Below, piece by piece: positions 26,204 through 38,892 of a DNA stretch of 64,000 bases; position 1 is the stretch's first letter; each line of letters starts with the position of its first letter. Under the pieces are notes generated by a model. The model worked only from the letters and a program-made list of their open reading frames with translations, was not told where the DNA came from and searched no databases. The position numbers were made by a program, and so were the translations under genes. Source of the DNA: Alphaproteobacteria bacterium 33-17 (GTDB lineage Bacteria > Pseudomonadota > Alphaproteobacteria > Rickettsiales > 33-17); NCBI GenBank assembly GCA_001897445.1, contig MKSX01000022.1:1-64000 (forward strand). The letters run 5' to 3'.

Positions 26204-27055
26204 ATGTCGCTTCTCAAACATATTAATGATACTAACATTTCTAAAAGTGACTGGAAATTGTTTTTAAAAGCCTTAAAAAATGCCTCAAAAGAAGACCTGT
26301 ATCAAACAAACAGCGCGGGAGAAACTTGCCTCCATATTGCTGCAAAATTTGGAAACCTTGAAGCATTTAAAAAAATTATAAAAAAAGGGATAGATATTAA
26401 TATTACTGATAAAGCGAGGCATACTGCCTTAGATATAGCAATAATTTATGATCAAATTGATATTGTGGCAAAAGTTTTAAAGTTTAGCAGATCTATTCTT
26501 GAAACTCATCACTTAGCGCTTGCAATAGAGCGCAGGAATCTTGATATCGCAGATTTAATTTTAAGCCATTTAAAAATTGATTTTTCATCCCCTGATGATA
26601 AACACCAAAAACCTTTTCAGGAGGCAATGTATTTCGGTTATTCCAAAATTGCTGAATATATGCTTAAAAAAGGCGCGTTACCTAATTATGATTTAGATTT
26701 AAGATATAGTGTTGTTACCAAAGGCTGGACACCACTTCATTATGCGGTTGAAAATAATGATTTAAAAATGGTAATATTACTTGTAGAAAAAGGCGCAAAT
26801 TTAGGGGCTATTACAGTAGAAGAAAAAGTCTCAAAAATGTCTTCTCAGCATTTAAATTATGTACCGACATTCAGTGAGCTTTACCCAAAAGACAGCAAAG
26901 CAAACCTTACACCATACGCACTTGCAGTTCATCTTGATCATAAAAAGATCATTAGTTTTTTAGAAAAGGCATATAGCGTTCAAATAGCAACCCAGGAAAT
27001 TCGTTCTAAATTTGACATTAATAATACCAATGAGTTTAGGCAGCTTGCAAAGTAA
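26204..27055 (+). CDS. ankyrin-repeat protein
   Basis: The 283-residue protein is made almost wholly of about six ankyrin repeats: ETCLHIAAKFGNLEAFKKI, HTALDIAIIYDQIDIVAKV, LALAIERRNLDIADLIL, FQEAMYFGYSKIAEYML, GWTPLHYAVENNDLKMVIL and LTPYALAVHLDHKKIISFL. There is no signal peptide, membrane segment or shared C-terminal module. It is a probable protein-interaction scaffold or effector; target unknown. The start at 26204 has only a weak AAGAG upstream. Confidence 0.88.
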   Translation: MSLLKHINDTNISKSDWKLFLKALKNASKEDLYQTNSAGETCLHIAAKFGNLEAFKKIIKKGIDINITDKARHTALDIAIIYDQIDIVAKVLKFSRSILETHHLALAIERRNLDIADLILSHLKIDFSSPDDKHQKPFQEAMYFGYSKIAEYMLKKGALPNYDLDLRYSVVTKGWTPLHYAVENNDLKMVILLVEKGANLGAITVEEKVSKMSSQHLNYVPTFSELYPKDSKANLTPYALAVHLDHKKIISFLEKAYSVQIATQEIRSKFDINNTNEFRQLAK

Positions 27056-27065
27056 TTGACAAAAC

Positions 27066-27120
27066 GTATCGTATTTTAGATTAGATACAGGAATAAAGAG
27101 CGAAGCCTAGTAATGCTTCG
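27066..27120. repeat. two small hairpins between convergent genes
   Basis: GTATC (27066-27070) pairs with GATAC (27084-27088), and CGAAGC (27101-27106) with GCTTCG (27115-27120). They lie in the 105-base gap between the ankyrin gene (+) and pip (-). The sequence after them (GCGAGGAAATGACG) resembles REP-like GGAATGAC ends. It probably serves for transcription termination. Confidence 0.35.
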
Positions 27121-27160
27121 GTAAGCGAGGAAATGACGTATATATAATCAACATAAAATA

Positions 27161-28202
27161 CTATAGTACTTTTTTCATTTTATTTGTTGCGTCAACTAAG
27201 GCTTTTGCAATACCGATTTCTGTTGAAGCATGTCCTGCGTCCTGCACAAATGTTAAGTGTGAATTAGGCCAGTTTTTATGAAGTCTATATGCCTGCTCAG
27301 CTCTACAAATAACATCATATCTTCCATGAATTATATATGCTGGCAAGTGATTTATTTTGCCAATATTTTTTATAATCTGATCATGACTCAGGAAAAATTT
27401 ATTGATAGAATAATGGGTAAATAATTTTGAACAACCTAGCACAAGCTTATCTTCATCTAATAAAATTCTACTTACTTTTTCCCTACTATCAAACAGATAA
27501 GAAGCTAAAGCATCATACTTCATAAAGTATCCAGCTGCCTCTTCCTGAATTTTAGGGTCAGAACTTGTTAAACGTTTATAATAAGCCTTAATAAGGTCAT
27601 CTCTTTCACTTTCAGGAATGTAATTTGCCATCTCTTCCCAATATTCAGGAAATATATCTTTCATTCCATACCAAAGCTGCTCATATTCTGGCTTTGTACC
27701 TAAATATATCCCCCTTAAAACGAATCCGTGACAATTCTCAGGATAGGTTTCACCATAAAGCATTGCGAGCGCACTACCCCACGAACCACCAAAAACAAAC
27801 CACTTATCAACTTTTAAATGTTTTCTGAGTTTATCGATGTCTTCTATTAGGTTTTGAGTATTGTTATCTTTAAGCTCACCAAATGGCAAAGATTTACCAG
27901 AGCCGCGCTGATCAAATAATATTATATGGTAATATTCTGGGTCAAAAAAGCGCATATCATTTTCAAAAGTTCCTGCACCTGGCCCCCCATGAATAAATAT
28001 TACAGGAACGCCTTTTGGGTTACCAAATTCTGCATACCAAATTTTATGCACTTCTGAAACCGACAGATGCCCCTCATTAAACGGACTTGCTTTAGGATAA
28101 AGTATTTCTTCTAAAGTATATTTTGGAGTATACATTGATTCTGGTATATTAACCACTGCTGCATGTGAATGCTGCGAAACACAAACGCCAAAAGTAATTA
28201 AG

Positions 28203-28225
<23 letters not shown>
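27161..28225 (-). CDS. pip: proline iminopeptidase with N-terminal signal-like extension
   Basis: This alpha/beta hydrolase of family S33 releases N-terminal proline from peptides. It has FIHGGPGAGT (oxyanion region), DQRGSGKS, the nucleophile GGSWGS (Ser148), a late Asp (GRYDVICRAEQ) and a His (AGHAS). Normal family members start near residue 42 of this protein (ILYPKASPFNEGHL). The first 23 residues (MNLRKFFNLITFGVCVSQHS, then HAA) look like a signal peptide, so the enzyme may be periplasmic or secreted. Its 5' end overlaps dapB by 23 bases. Confidence 0.92.
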
Positions 28226-31012
<2,787 letters not shown>

Positions 31013-31096
31013 TCAATCTGCTTAATTCAATTTTCAATTTATACGAATATAGCTAGTTTTTTTATTATAGGAAACCCTCTTGACAAAAATTTTTAA

Positions 31097-31600
31097 TCAA
31101 AAGCTAGAAGTGTCGGTAAGTTTTTTAAAATACGACTGACTTCCCATCATAAATATATGAAAATCAGTCATATAATGTTTTATCTTTTTATGGTGATTTA
31201 CAATAACACTTGTCGCCCCTACTAAATCTTCATAAGATTCAGCTTCCCTTGCCTTTTTCTCATAATACCTGATTTTTTTCATAACAAGTTTTGAGTCTTC
31301 GATACTTCTTTTCATGTAAACAAATGAGTCTAGTAATTTATCGTAATTTTTCTGATCTTCAGCATTAAACTTATTAACATTTTGTCTGAGTTTCTTTGCT
31401 TCTTCTGCTTTCTTCTCCAGCTTTTTTACATCCTGCTTCATTTCTTTTAATGTTCTGTCAGTTAAATCTATCAGCCCGTCCATACTTTGATATGCAGATT
31501 TAAAACGAGGATCATTAAAGCGTGAATCATTTGCCTCAATAGCTGAAGATGCTGATGCAGAATATATTACTGAAAATACTAATAAAATTACTTTAAACAT
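31097..31600 (-). CDS. exported coiled-coil hypothetical protein
   Basis: This 167-residue protein begins with a signal peptide (MFKVILLVFSVIYSASASSA). A long Lys/Glu-rich helix typical of a coiled coil follows at about residues 45-130 (LKEMKQDVKKLEKKAEEAKK). There are no Cys residues and no known family that I recognise. It lies two bases after icd on the same strand and is probably co-transcribed with it. Likely periplasmic; function unknown. Confidence 0.75.
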   Translation of the reverse strand: MFKVILLVFSVIYSASASSAIEANDSRFNDPRFKSAYQSMDGLIDLTDRTLKEMKQDVKKLEKKAEEAKKLRQNVNKFNAEDQKNYDKLLDSFVYMKRSIEDSKLVMKKIRYYEKKAREAESYEDLVGATSVIVNHHKKIKHYMTDFHIFMMGSQSYFKKLTDTSSF

Positions 31601-31602
31601 AA

Positions 31603-32796
31603 TTACTTTAAGTTATTTACAATTGCATCGATAAAATCTTCTGTAGTTAAGTAGCTATCAATTCCAGCAAGACTTGCTAAATCTTTAGTCATCTTGCCGC
31701 TTTCAATAGTTTTAATACACGCCGCCTCTAACTTTTCTGCAAACTTTTTAACTTCAGGAGTTTTATCAAAATCAGCTCTGTACATTAGCGCGCGCGTCCA
31801 TGCAAAAATTGTAGCAATTGGGTTTGTTGAAGTTTTATTACCTTTCTGCCATTCTCTATAGTGCCTTGTAACTGTACCGTGTGCTGCTTCTGTTTCAACT
31901 GTTTTTCCGTCAGGCGAAAGCAGAACTGATGTCATAAGCCCTAATGATCCAAAACCTTGCGCGACTACATCTGACTGTACGTCACCATCATAGTTTTTAC
32001 ATGCCCAGATATAGCCACCTTCTGACTTAATAGCAAAAGCAACCATATCGTCTATAAGCCTATGCTCATAAGTAAGACCCTGAGCTGCAAACTTATCTTT
32101 AAATTCACTGCTATAAACTTCTTCAAATATATCTTTAAATCTGCCGTCATATTGCTTTAAAATAGTGTTCTTGGTAGAAAAATATAATGATTTTTTCTGC
32201 AGTATCGAATAGTTAAAACATGACCTTGCAAATGCCCTAATTGAGTTTTCAACGTTATACATACCAAGAGCAACGCCTGCCCCTTTAAACTCAAAAATCT
32301 CTTTTACAATTTCCTCACCATCTTCAGCTTTAAAAATCATTTTTAGCTTGCCAGGTTTTGTAACTTTAAAATCTGTTGCTTTATATTGATCGCCAAATGC
32401 ATGTCTTGCAATAATAATCGGCTGATTCCAGTTTTTTACATATCTAGGGATATTCTTACAAATAATCGGCTCACGGAAAACTGTACCATCTAAAATGTTT
32501 CTTATTGTTCCATTAGGAGAAGCCCACATTTTTTTAAGATTAAATTCTTTCACGCGATTTTCATCAGGAGTAATTGTTGCACACTTAACGCCTACGCCAT
32601 ATTGCTTAATAGCATTAGCCGCTTCTACAGTAACCTGATCATCGGTTTTATCACGGTTTTCGATAGATAAATCATAGTACTTCAGGTCGATATCCAAAAA
32701 TGGATGGATCATTTTTTCTTTGATTTGATCCCAGATAATTCTGGTCATTTCATCGCCATCAATTTCAACTATTGGATTTGCAACTTTGATTTTCAT
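31603..32796 (-). CDS. icd: NADP-dependent isocitrate dehydrogenase, eukaryote-like type
   Basis: This TCA-cycle enzyme converts isocitrate to 2-oxoglutarate, making NADPH. The 397-residue protein is of the homodimeric type shared by alphaproteobacteria and mitochondria: [20 protein letters not shown], the substrate loop [19 protein letters not shown], a [17 protein letters not shown] metal site (Asp residues) and the coenzyme loop [17 protein letters not shown] lies 9-12 bases before the ATG. The gene looks intact. Confidence 0.98.
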   Translation of the reverse strand: MKIKVANPIVEIDGDEMTRIIWDQIKEKMIHPFLDIDLKYYDLSIENRDKTDDQVTVEAANAIKQYGVGVKCATITPDENRVKEFNLKKMWASPNGTIRNILDGTVFREPIICKNIPRYVKNWNQPIIIARHAFGDQYKATDFKVTKPGKLKMIFKAEDGEEIVKEIFEFKGAGVALGMYNVENSIRAFARSCFNYSILQKKSLYFSTKNTILKQYDGRFKDIFEEVYSSEFKDKFAAQGLTYEHRLIDDMVAFAIKSEGGYIWACKNYDGDVQSDVVAQGFGSLGLMTSVLLSPDGKTVETEAAHGTVTRHYREWQKGNKTSTNPIATIFAWTRALMYRADFDKTPEVKKFAEKLEAACIKTIESGKMTKDLASLAGIDSYLTTEDFIDAIVNNLK

Positions 32797-32890
32797 AATC
32801 TACTCCGCTTTGTGATAAAAATTCTACCCGAAGTTACCATAGCAAAATATTCAAAAATCGCAAAAGAAAAGATTACTCTGACTTACAATT

Positions 32891-33571
32891 TTATTTAAAA
32901 TACTTATTTTTAAATCTTGATAATTTATACCCAGATATTGCCTGTCTTAAATTCACATATATCTGGAACCAAATTATTGATATAGCAGCGGTTGCCAGAA
33001 CGTCACTAAGCCAGTGAGCGCCAGTAAATAACCTACTTGTACATAGGATAAGTGCAACAAGTTTTATCAATGGAAAATATTTTTTTGGCATAATGTAATG
33101 TGACACTAAACCCCAGTAAACCGCAACCAATGCATGCCCACTTGGAAAAGAGTTTTTAGAAGCAACTTTAACGCTGTAAGCACCAAACATATGTTGCATT
33201 GGAAAATACTCCCCGAATACCATGCTGGGAGACAGCCTGTTAATTGCTAAAGCTTTTTGAAATACCAAATAGTTTGTAAGTATCGCAAGTTCAAGTATTA
33301 ATACCGCACCTATAATTCTTTTAAAATATACACTTCGGTTTTCAACATCTTTTAGTGCAATTAGATTAAGCCCTAACATGACTATAACATTAATCCAGCT
33401 TTCATAGCGGTGATTAACCAATCCCCAAAACTTCGCCCAGTTAATGTTATAAGCAAGGCTAGAATTTAAATACTTATAAGTAAGCGCATCCAGAGATGTA
33501 ATTTTTGCCAGAAACGCAAGCAAAAAAAATGCCTTAACATAGGGATTAAGAATCTTAAATAATATTTGCAT
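32891..33571 (-). CDS. PAP2-family membrane phosphatase
   Basis: This 226-residue integral membrane protein has about six hydrophobic segments. It carries the PAP2 motifs SFPSGHALVAVYWGL and SRLFTGAHWLSDVLA, whose His residues are catalytic. The first PAP2 motif (K-x6-RP) is not obvious. The family dephosphorylates phosphatidic acid, undecaprenyl-PP, lipid A or phosphatidylglycerophosphate. Its place one base after ispA suggests prenyl or lipid phosphate metabolism, but the substrate is not determined. Confidence 0.87.
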   Translation of the reverse strand: MQILFKILNPYVKAFFLLAFLAKITSLDALTYKYLNSSLAYNINWAKFWGLVNHRYESWINVIVMLGLNLIALKDVENRSVYFKRIIGAVLILELAILTNYLVFQKALAINRLSPSMVFGEYFPMQHMFGAYSVKVASKNSFPSGHALVAVYWGLVSHYIMPKKYFPLIKLVALILCTSRLFTGAHWLSDVLATAAISIIWFQIYVNLRQAISGYKLSRFKNKYFK

Positions 33572-33572
33572 T

Positions 33573-34478
33573 TTATAGCGACCTATCGTTTATAAAAACT
33601 GCAAGCTCCCTTAAAAGTCTTGCTTCCTCATCAAATACAGATAAATGGTGAATTGCCTGCTCAGTAAGCAGCTTAGCCTGATTATATGCAGCCTCAGCAC
33701 CTAATATCGATACGATTGTTGCCTTGTTTTGCGAACTATCTTTACGTAAGGTTTTACCTACAATTTTGTCATCACCTATAATATCAAGTAGATCATCAAT
33801 AATCTGATATGCTAGTCCTACAGAAATTGCATAGCTCCTAATAGCATTTTTAATATTTTTCGATGCTTTTCCTAAAATTGTTCCTGCTTCACAAGCTACT
33901 GCAAAAAGCTCGCCTGTTTTCATACGCTGAAGTCTCGTGATTTCTGAAATTGATAACTCTAAATTCTGCGCTTCCATGTCTATCATCTGTCCACCGACCA
34001 TTCCAGAATGACCGCTTGATGATGCTACCCTAGAAATAAGCTCACATCTAACAGCAGTATCAGGATGAGCTTTTTCACTTGCTAGAATTTCAAACGCATA
34101 TGTAAGTAATGCATCCCCAGCTAAAATAGCTGTGGCTTCGTCAAACATAATATGGCAGGTTGGTTTACCACGTCTTACAGTGTCATCATCCATTGCTGGT
34201 AAATCGTCATGAATCAAGGAATAAGTGTGAATCATTTCAATTGCGCATGCTGTATTTATGGCAGAATCATGCGATACATTAAACATCATTGCTGTTATGT
34301 ATGTTAAAAAAGGTCTAAGTCTTTTCCCACCGCTCATGCTTGAATATCGCATTGCATCAAATATTTTTGCTTCTAAACTTTGGTCAATAGGTGGCAACAG
34401 CTCATCTAAGCGTTCACTTACCGCATCTGATATAATTTTAAATGCTTCATCTAATGATAGCTTTAAAACGCTTTGCAT
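33573..34478 (-). CDS. ispA: geranyl/farnesyl diphosphate synthase IspA
   Basis: IspA condenses IPP with DMAPP and GPP to farnesyl diphosphate. The 301-residue protein has the first Asp-rich motif HDDLPAMDDDTVRRGKPTCH, the conserved GGKRLRPFL, and the second Asp-rich motif YQIIDDLLD. Its start is one base after the dxr stop, and PAP2 follows one base after it, so cdsA-dxr-ispA-PAP2 is a tight operon. Confidence 0.95.
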   Translation of the reverse strand: MQSVLKLSLDEAFKIISDAVSERLDELLPPIDQSLEAKIFDAMRYSSMSGGKRLRPFLTYITAMMFNVSHDSAINTACAIEMIHTYSLIHDDLPAMDDDTVRRGKPTCHIMFDEATAILAGDALLTYAFEILASEKAHPDTAVRCELISRVASSSGHSGMVGGQMIDMEAQNLELSISEITRLQRMKTGELFAVACEAGTILGKASKNIKNAIRSYAISVGLAYQIIDDLLDIIGDDKIVGKTLRKDSSQNKATIVSILGAEAAYNQAKLLTEQAIHHLSVFDEEARLLRELAVFINDRSL

Positions 34479-34479
34479 T

Positions 34480-35685
34480 TTATATGACCCCCTCAGTCAC
34501 AATTTCTTTGCATTTTGCTTTAATTTTAATATCAAGTTCAATAATATCATCAAAGTCATTAATATGCGCACTATTAAAGCCATCAAGTACTTCATTTATA
34601 ATTTTTGGAATATCCGTAAATTTAGCTTTGCCTTTTAAGAATGCATCTACCGCAAATTCGTTCGCCGCATTATATGCTATCATACATGACTGATTTTCTG
34701 TTTTTATTACATCAACAGCAGCTTTAAACCCTGGAAATCTGATATAATCAACTGCTTCAAACTCCAGTTTATGACTATCCCTTAAAATATCAAAATGAGC
34801 ATGGTTTAATTCTAATCTTTCTCCAAGGCTTAGAGCATGTGAAATTGGCACGATCATATGAGGGTTATACATATTCATAAGAGTTGTACCGTCAACAAAA
34901 TCTACTACCGAATGAACAATTGAACTTCTGTGAATAACTGCATCAAGCTGATTGGGCTTTAAATTAAATAAATAATAAGCCTCGATAAGTTCTAAACCTT
35001 TGTTTACTAAAGTTGCAGAATCAACCGATACTTTTGCGCCCATACTCCAGTTTGGATGTTTTACGGCCTGTTCAGGTGTGATATTTACCATGTCACTTGC
35101 AGCCATATCTATAAAAGCTCCACCAGAAGCAGTTAAGGTTAGCTTTTTGATTGATGCATGATTTTCATGATGAATTAATTGATAAGCGCTATTATGTTCA
35201 GAATCTATAGGAATAATTTCAGCATCATATTCAAGTGCAATTAGCTTAAGCAAATGCCCACCACAAATTAATGCCTCTTTATTTGCTAAAGCAATTTTTT
35301 TAGAAGATTTAAGAGCCTGAACAGTTGGCATAAGTCCGTTAATGCCAGCAATAGCCGCTACAACCAAATCAGCTTTAATACTTGCTAATTCTAAAATACC
35401 GTTTTTACCACCGTAAATATGTTTGCTTTTATCATTTTCATATGATTCTCTTAGCTTCAAATATGCATTATCATCTTCTATAGCAATATTAGGCACATTA
35501 AATTCATCAGCAATTTTTTTAAGTTCTTTAAAGTTAGAATGTGCAGCTATACCTAAAATATGGAACTGTTCAGGGTGCGCCCTTATAACATCAAGAGTTG
35601 ACTTTCCGATAGAACCAGTTGCACCTAAAATGATTATCTCCATTTTTTTATGCTTTTTGGTAAATAGCTGTTCTTTTAAAGGCAC
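34480..35685 (-). CDS. dxr: 1-deoxy-D-xylulose 5-phosphate reductoisomerase
   Basis: Dxr converts DXP to MEP, the committed step of the MEP isoprenoid pathway. It has the NADPH loop LGATGSIGKSTLDVI, ALANKEALICGG, the metal and substrate site PIDSEHNSAYQLI, SGGAFIDM and the HPNWSMGAKVSVDSATLVNK loop. A GTG at 35685 has a strong ribosome site (AGGAGA, about 7 bases upstream), while the family-like ATG at 35643 has none. I therefore keep the GTG, which adds 14 mostly basic residues. Confidence 0.95.
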   Translation of the reverse strand: MPLKEQLFTKKHKKMEIIILGATGSIGKSTLDVIRAHPEQFHILGIAAHSNFKELKKIADEFNVPNIAIEDDNAYLKLRESYENDKSKHIYGGKNGILELASIKADLVVAAIAGINGLMPTVQALKSSKKIALANKEALICGGHLLKLIALEYDAEIIPIDSEHNSAYQLIHHENHASIKKLTLTASGGAFIDMAASDMVNITPEQAVKHPNWSMGAKVSVDSATLVNKGLELIEAYYLFNLKPNQLDAVIHRSSIVHSVVDFVDGTTLMNMYNPHMIVPISHALSLGERLELNHAHFDILRDSHKLEFEAVDYIRFPGFKAAVDVIKTENQSCMIAYNAANEFAVDAFLKGKAKFTDIPKIINEVLDGFNSAHINDFDDIIELDIKIKAKCKEIVTEGVI

Positions 35686-35700
35686 TGAAAATCTCCTGCT

Positions 35701-36348
35701 TTAAAAATTTAGTAATAAATAAAATAGTGGTACTGCAAACATCATTCCGTCGCATCTATCCAGGAAGCCACCATGACCCGGTATTAAGTTACCGCTATCT
35801 TTAACATTGAAATATCTTTTAACGGCCGACTCAATAAAATCACCCACTTGTGAAAATATACTTATAAAAGGTACAACTATATATGAAAAAGCTATACTTG
35901 AATATTCAGATATATATTGCTTGATTACAAATGAGATAACAAGAGCGGTTATTATACCACCAATTAGACCTGCCCATGTTTTTTTAGGGCTTACCTTTGG
36001 TAAAATTTTAGGTCCCCCTATAGTTTTACCTGCAAAATAAGCTCCTGTATCTGTTGCCCACACAAGAGCAAATACATACATTATTTTTTCAAGCCCGTTA
36101 TATTCGTCTCTAAGCTCTGCAGTTAAAAACATTGGAATAAATATATAAAATATTCCTAATACTTCCCATTTAAACTTATTTATATCATCTCTTAAACTTG
36201 TTATACCTTTCCATTCTAGCGCCATAATAATAGATATTATCAGCATCATAGCTTCAAAAATTTTACCACCGCTTATGGTAATAATCACCACAACTGGAAG
36301 CAAAACCAATGCAGAAAGTATTCTTTGTGTTAAATTTGAAGTAGTCAT
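35701..36348 (-). CDS. cdsA: phosphatidate cytidylyltransferase CdsA
   Basis: CdsA makes CDP-diacylglycerol, the branch point of phospholipid synthesis. The 215-residue multi-pass membrane protein has the family signature ESAVKRYFNVKDSGN followed by PGHGGFLDRCDG. I chose ATG 36348 (MTTSNLTQRIL) because AAAGGTAA lies just upstream; an ATG nine codons earlier is less supported. It is the first gene of the cdsA-dxr-ispA-PAP2 operon. uppS, which often precedes cdsA, is absent; an ankyrin gene is divergent here. Confidence 0.95.
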   Translation of the reverse strand: MTTSNLTQRILSALVLLPVVVIITISGGKIFEAMMLIISIIMALEWKGITSLRDDINKFKWEVLGIFYIFIPMFLTAELRDEYNGLEKIMYVFALVWATDTGAYFAGKTIGGPKILPKVSPKKTWAGLIGGIITALVISFVIKQYISEYSSIAFSYIVVPFISIFSQVGDFIESAVKRYFNVKDSGNLIPGHGGFLDRCDGMMFAVPLFYLLLNF

Positions 36349-36497
36349 TTTTGTTACCTTTAAAAAGCCAAACACCTTAGAATATTGTTTTTAGCAGTTT
36401 AATTCAAGCAAAAAAACCAATATTTATCTAATTTTAACTCTTACATCAAAGCTTTAAAATTTATAGAAAAATTCCCTTATACTTAATTAAAATTAAG

Positions 36498-36534
36498 TTA
36501 ATTAATTGACTATTTATTAATTAATTGATACCAT
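36498..36534 (+). promoter_or_regulatory. direct repeats and candidate promoter before an ankyrin gene
   Basis: The 12-mer TTAATTAATTGA occurs at 36498-36509 and 36517-36528, 19 bases apart, close to two helical turns. A TTGACT (36506-36511) with TACCAT 17 bases later (36529-36534) may be the promoter, so the repeats would overlap the -35 and spacer. AT-richness lowers confidence. Confidence 0.35.
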
Positions 36535-36574
36535 TATTTAACTAATATTTTACTAAATATTAGAGGGGGAATAT

Positions 36575-37804
36575 ATGAGATTATCGGATTTTAAACTTTC
36601 AGAGTTTATAGAAAAGGAAAAAGACTGGCGAGTAATATATAAATACTTGATCGACTTAGATGCACCTGTTAACTCGGCAGAAATGGGCGAAGCACTTCAC
36701 CATGCAATACACATTGGTCGTGAAGAAATAGCCAGGCTATTAATTTTGCAATGGGCGAATCCAAATCATCAGGATTTAAATGGACAAACACCGCTTCATT
36801 TAGCGGTATATTATGATAAACCTCTACTTGTTGAATTTTTAATAGAATGCGGTGCAGATGTAAATTTAGAAGATAACTCTAACCATACACCTCTTGCAGA
36901 TGCAGCCTATCAGGGAAAAACTGAAATTGCTGGCATTTTAATAGCAAAAGGAGCCAATATAAGAGCAAGAGATCATAATGGCAATACACCACTACATGAT
37001 GCAGCTCTAAATGGACATTCATCAATTGTACTTCGGTTAATTCAAAACGGCGCAGACATAAATGCAATAAATAATCATGGAGTAACACCACTGCATAATG
37101 CAGCGCACGGTGGATTTAGCGGCATCGCAAAAATTTTTCTTAATAAAGGTGCTGATATTAACGCCAAATCTCGTGCAGGTAATACACCGCTACATGACGC
37201 ATCATATCAAGGTAAAGATGAAGCAGTAGACTTTTTAATTAAAAATAATGCAGAAATAGACTCTCAAAACCTTGTAGGAACCAGACCAATACACAAAGCT
37301 TTACTCAACAGGCATGAAAAAGTCGCAGCAAAATTATTAATGTATGGCGCAGATCCTAATTTAGAGGACAAAATGGGTTCATCACCAATGTACTGGGCAG
37401 TAAATACGGAATGCACCTATATTGTTGCAATGCTTATATTAAAGGGCGCATCCGTTCATGGTTATAAATCTGAAAACGAGCATATAAATGCAATGCTAAA
37501 TTCTAAGCATCCCAAAGAGATTGCATTAATATATATTAAAGAATTCAACGTGCTAATTTCTAGGGAAAGTGAAAGTGGCAAAACTTTAGCTAAATTATAC
37601 CAAACTACAAAATGTAAGGAAAGCACACTTACAAACAATACACATTGGCGTAAAAAAATTGCAAGCCAACAGATCCTTAACGCCGATGTGCTTGAAATTA
37701 TTGAAAATAATATAGCAAAAGATGCTCAGTTTATTTATATAGGTGAAAGCTTTACAGATAGAGAAATCCGCAATAGTTTAAAAGAAGAGATCCTTAGGAA
37801 ATAA
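36575..37804 (+). CDS. canonical eight-repeat ankyrin protein
   Basis: The 409-residue protein carries eight well-conserved 33-residue ankyrin repeats at about residues 35-300 (GQTPLHLAVYYDKPLLVEFL, GNTPLHDAALNGHSSIVLRL, GVTPLHNAAHGGFSGIAKIF). A basic, helical C-terminal domain of about 100 residues follows, with no motif I recognise. The repeats are much closer to consensus than in other ankyrin genes here, suggesting a more recent origin or stronger constraint. AGGGGG 6-11 bases before the ATG is a strong ribosome site. It has no module, signal peptide or membrane segment. Likely host- or self-protein binding. Confidence 0.93.
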   Translation: MRLSDFKLSEFIEKEKDWRVIYKYLIDLDAPVNSAEMGEALHHAIHIGREEIARLLILQWANPNHQDLNGQTPLHLAVYYDKPLLVEFLIECGADVNLEDNSNHTPLADAAYQGKTEIAGILIAKGANIRARDHNGNTPLHDAALNGHSSIVLRLIQNGADINAINNHGVTPLHNAAHGGFSGIAKIFLNKGADINAKSRAGNTPLHDASYQGKDEAVDFLIKNNAEIDSQNLVGTRPIHKALLNRHEKVAAKLLMYGADPNLEDKMGSSPMYWAVNTECTYIVAMLILKGASVHGYKSENEHINAMLNSKHPKEIALIYIKEFNVLISRESESGKTLAKLYQTTKCKESTLTNNTHWRKKIASQQILNADVLEIIENNIAKDAQFIYIGESFTDREIRNSLKEEILRK

Positions 37805-37882
37805 AATAAACGCTCAAACTTGACAAATTGCCCTAAATACCCCAAATTTACAGCTTATATTAAAATATATTAGGATTTTCAA

Positions 37883-38890
37883 ATGAAATATACTACAGAT
37901 ATAGCTATAATTGGGGCGGGGCCAACAGGTCTTTTTGCCGTATTTGAAGCAGGAATGCTTAAAATGAAAACGGTTGTGATTGAAGCTTTAGACTTTATTG
38001 GCGGTCAATGTACGGCTTTATATCCTGAAAAGCCTATCTATGATATCCCTGCTCACCCTAGCATTTTAGCAGAAGATTTGATTAAAAATTTAGAAGCGCA
38101 GGCAGCACCCTTTAAACCTGAATACTTATTAAGTCAGCAGGTGGTAAAACTTAATAAAACCAATGACTTATTTGAGCTTACAACATCAAAAGGCAATATT
38201 GTTGAATGTAAAGCCGTTATCATTGCTGGTGGTTGCGGGTCGTTTGGTCCAAACCGTCCGCCTATTGCAAATTTGGAAGAATATGAAGGAAAATCAGTAT
38301 TTTACCTGATTAACAATAAAGAATTTTACCGCGATAAAACAGTAGTAATTGCTGGTGGAGGTGACTCTGCCGTTGACTGGGCAATTAACCTTTATGATAT
38401 AGCTAAAAAAATATATGTAATTCATAGGCGCGATAAGTTCCGTGCAGCCCCTGAAAGCTGTGATAAGCTTGCAGAACTTAGTAAAACTGAAAAGTTAGAA
38501 ATGGTAATACCATACCAGCTTGAAGGTTTAGAAGGTGATAATGGTCAGATTAAACATGTTGTAGTAAAAGATTTAGATAATAATATTAAGTACATAGAAG
38601 CTGATTATTTATTACCATTCTTTGGATTATCAATGGATTTGGGACCAATTTTAGACTGGGAACTCCATTTAGAGAAAAAGCATATTGCTGTAGAGCCATC
38701 AACCATGGCTACAAGCATTCCAGGAGTATATGCAATTGGGGATATTGCCACATATAAAAACAAATTAAAACTAATTTTAAATGGCTTTGCTGAAGCTGCA
38801 ACAGCTTGCTACGATATCTATAATCTTGTTTACCCTGATGTAGCATTGCACTTTGAATACTCAACAACCAAAGGGGTAGAAAAAGTTTAA
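37883..38890 (+). CDS. thioredoxin reductase-like ferredoxin/flavodoxin-NADP reductase
   Basis: The 335-residue flavoprotein has FAD loop IIGAGPTGLFAVFEAG, the signature EALDFIGGQCTALYPEKPI, NADP loop IAGGGDSAVDWAINL followed by the HRRDKFRAAPES segment, and a late GDIATYKNKLKLI. The redox CxxC of thioredoxin reductases is absent, which matches the TrxR-like FNR type. It supplies or takes electrons from ferredoxin or flavodoxin. A good AGGA precedes the ATG. folD follows two bases after the stop. Confidence 0.93.
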   Translation: MKYTTDIAIIGAGPTGLFAVFEAGMLKMKTVVIEALDFIGGQCTALYPEKPIYDIPAHPSILAEDLIKNLEAQAAPFKPEYLLSQQVVKLNKTNDLFELTTSKGNIVECKAVIIAGGCGSFGPNRPPIANLEEYEGKSVFYLINNKEFYRDKTVVIAGGGDSAVDWAINLYDIAKKIYVIHRRDKFRAAPESCDKLAELSKTEKLEMVIPYQLEGLEGDNGQIKHVVVKDLDNNIKYIEADYLLPFFGLSMDLGPILDWELHLEKKHIAVEPSTMATSIPGVYAIGDIATYKNKLKLILNGFAEAATACYDIYNLVYPDVALHFEYSTTKGVEKV

Positions 38891-38892
38891 GA

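Noticed and set aside
37820-37825. TTGACA upstream of the FNR-type flavoprotein gene
   Set aside because: No acceptable -10 lies 15-19 bases downstream, so it is not reported as a promoter.
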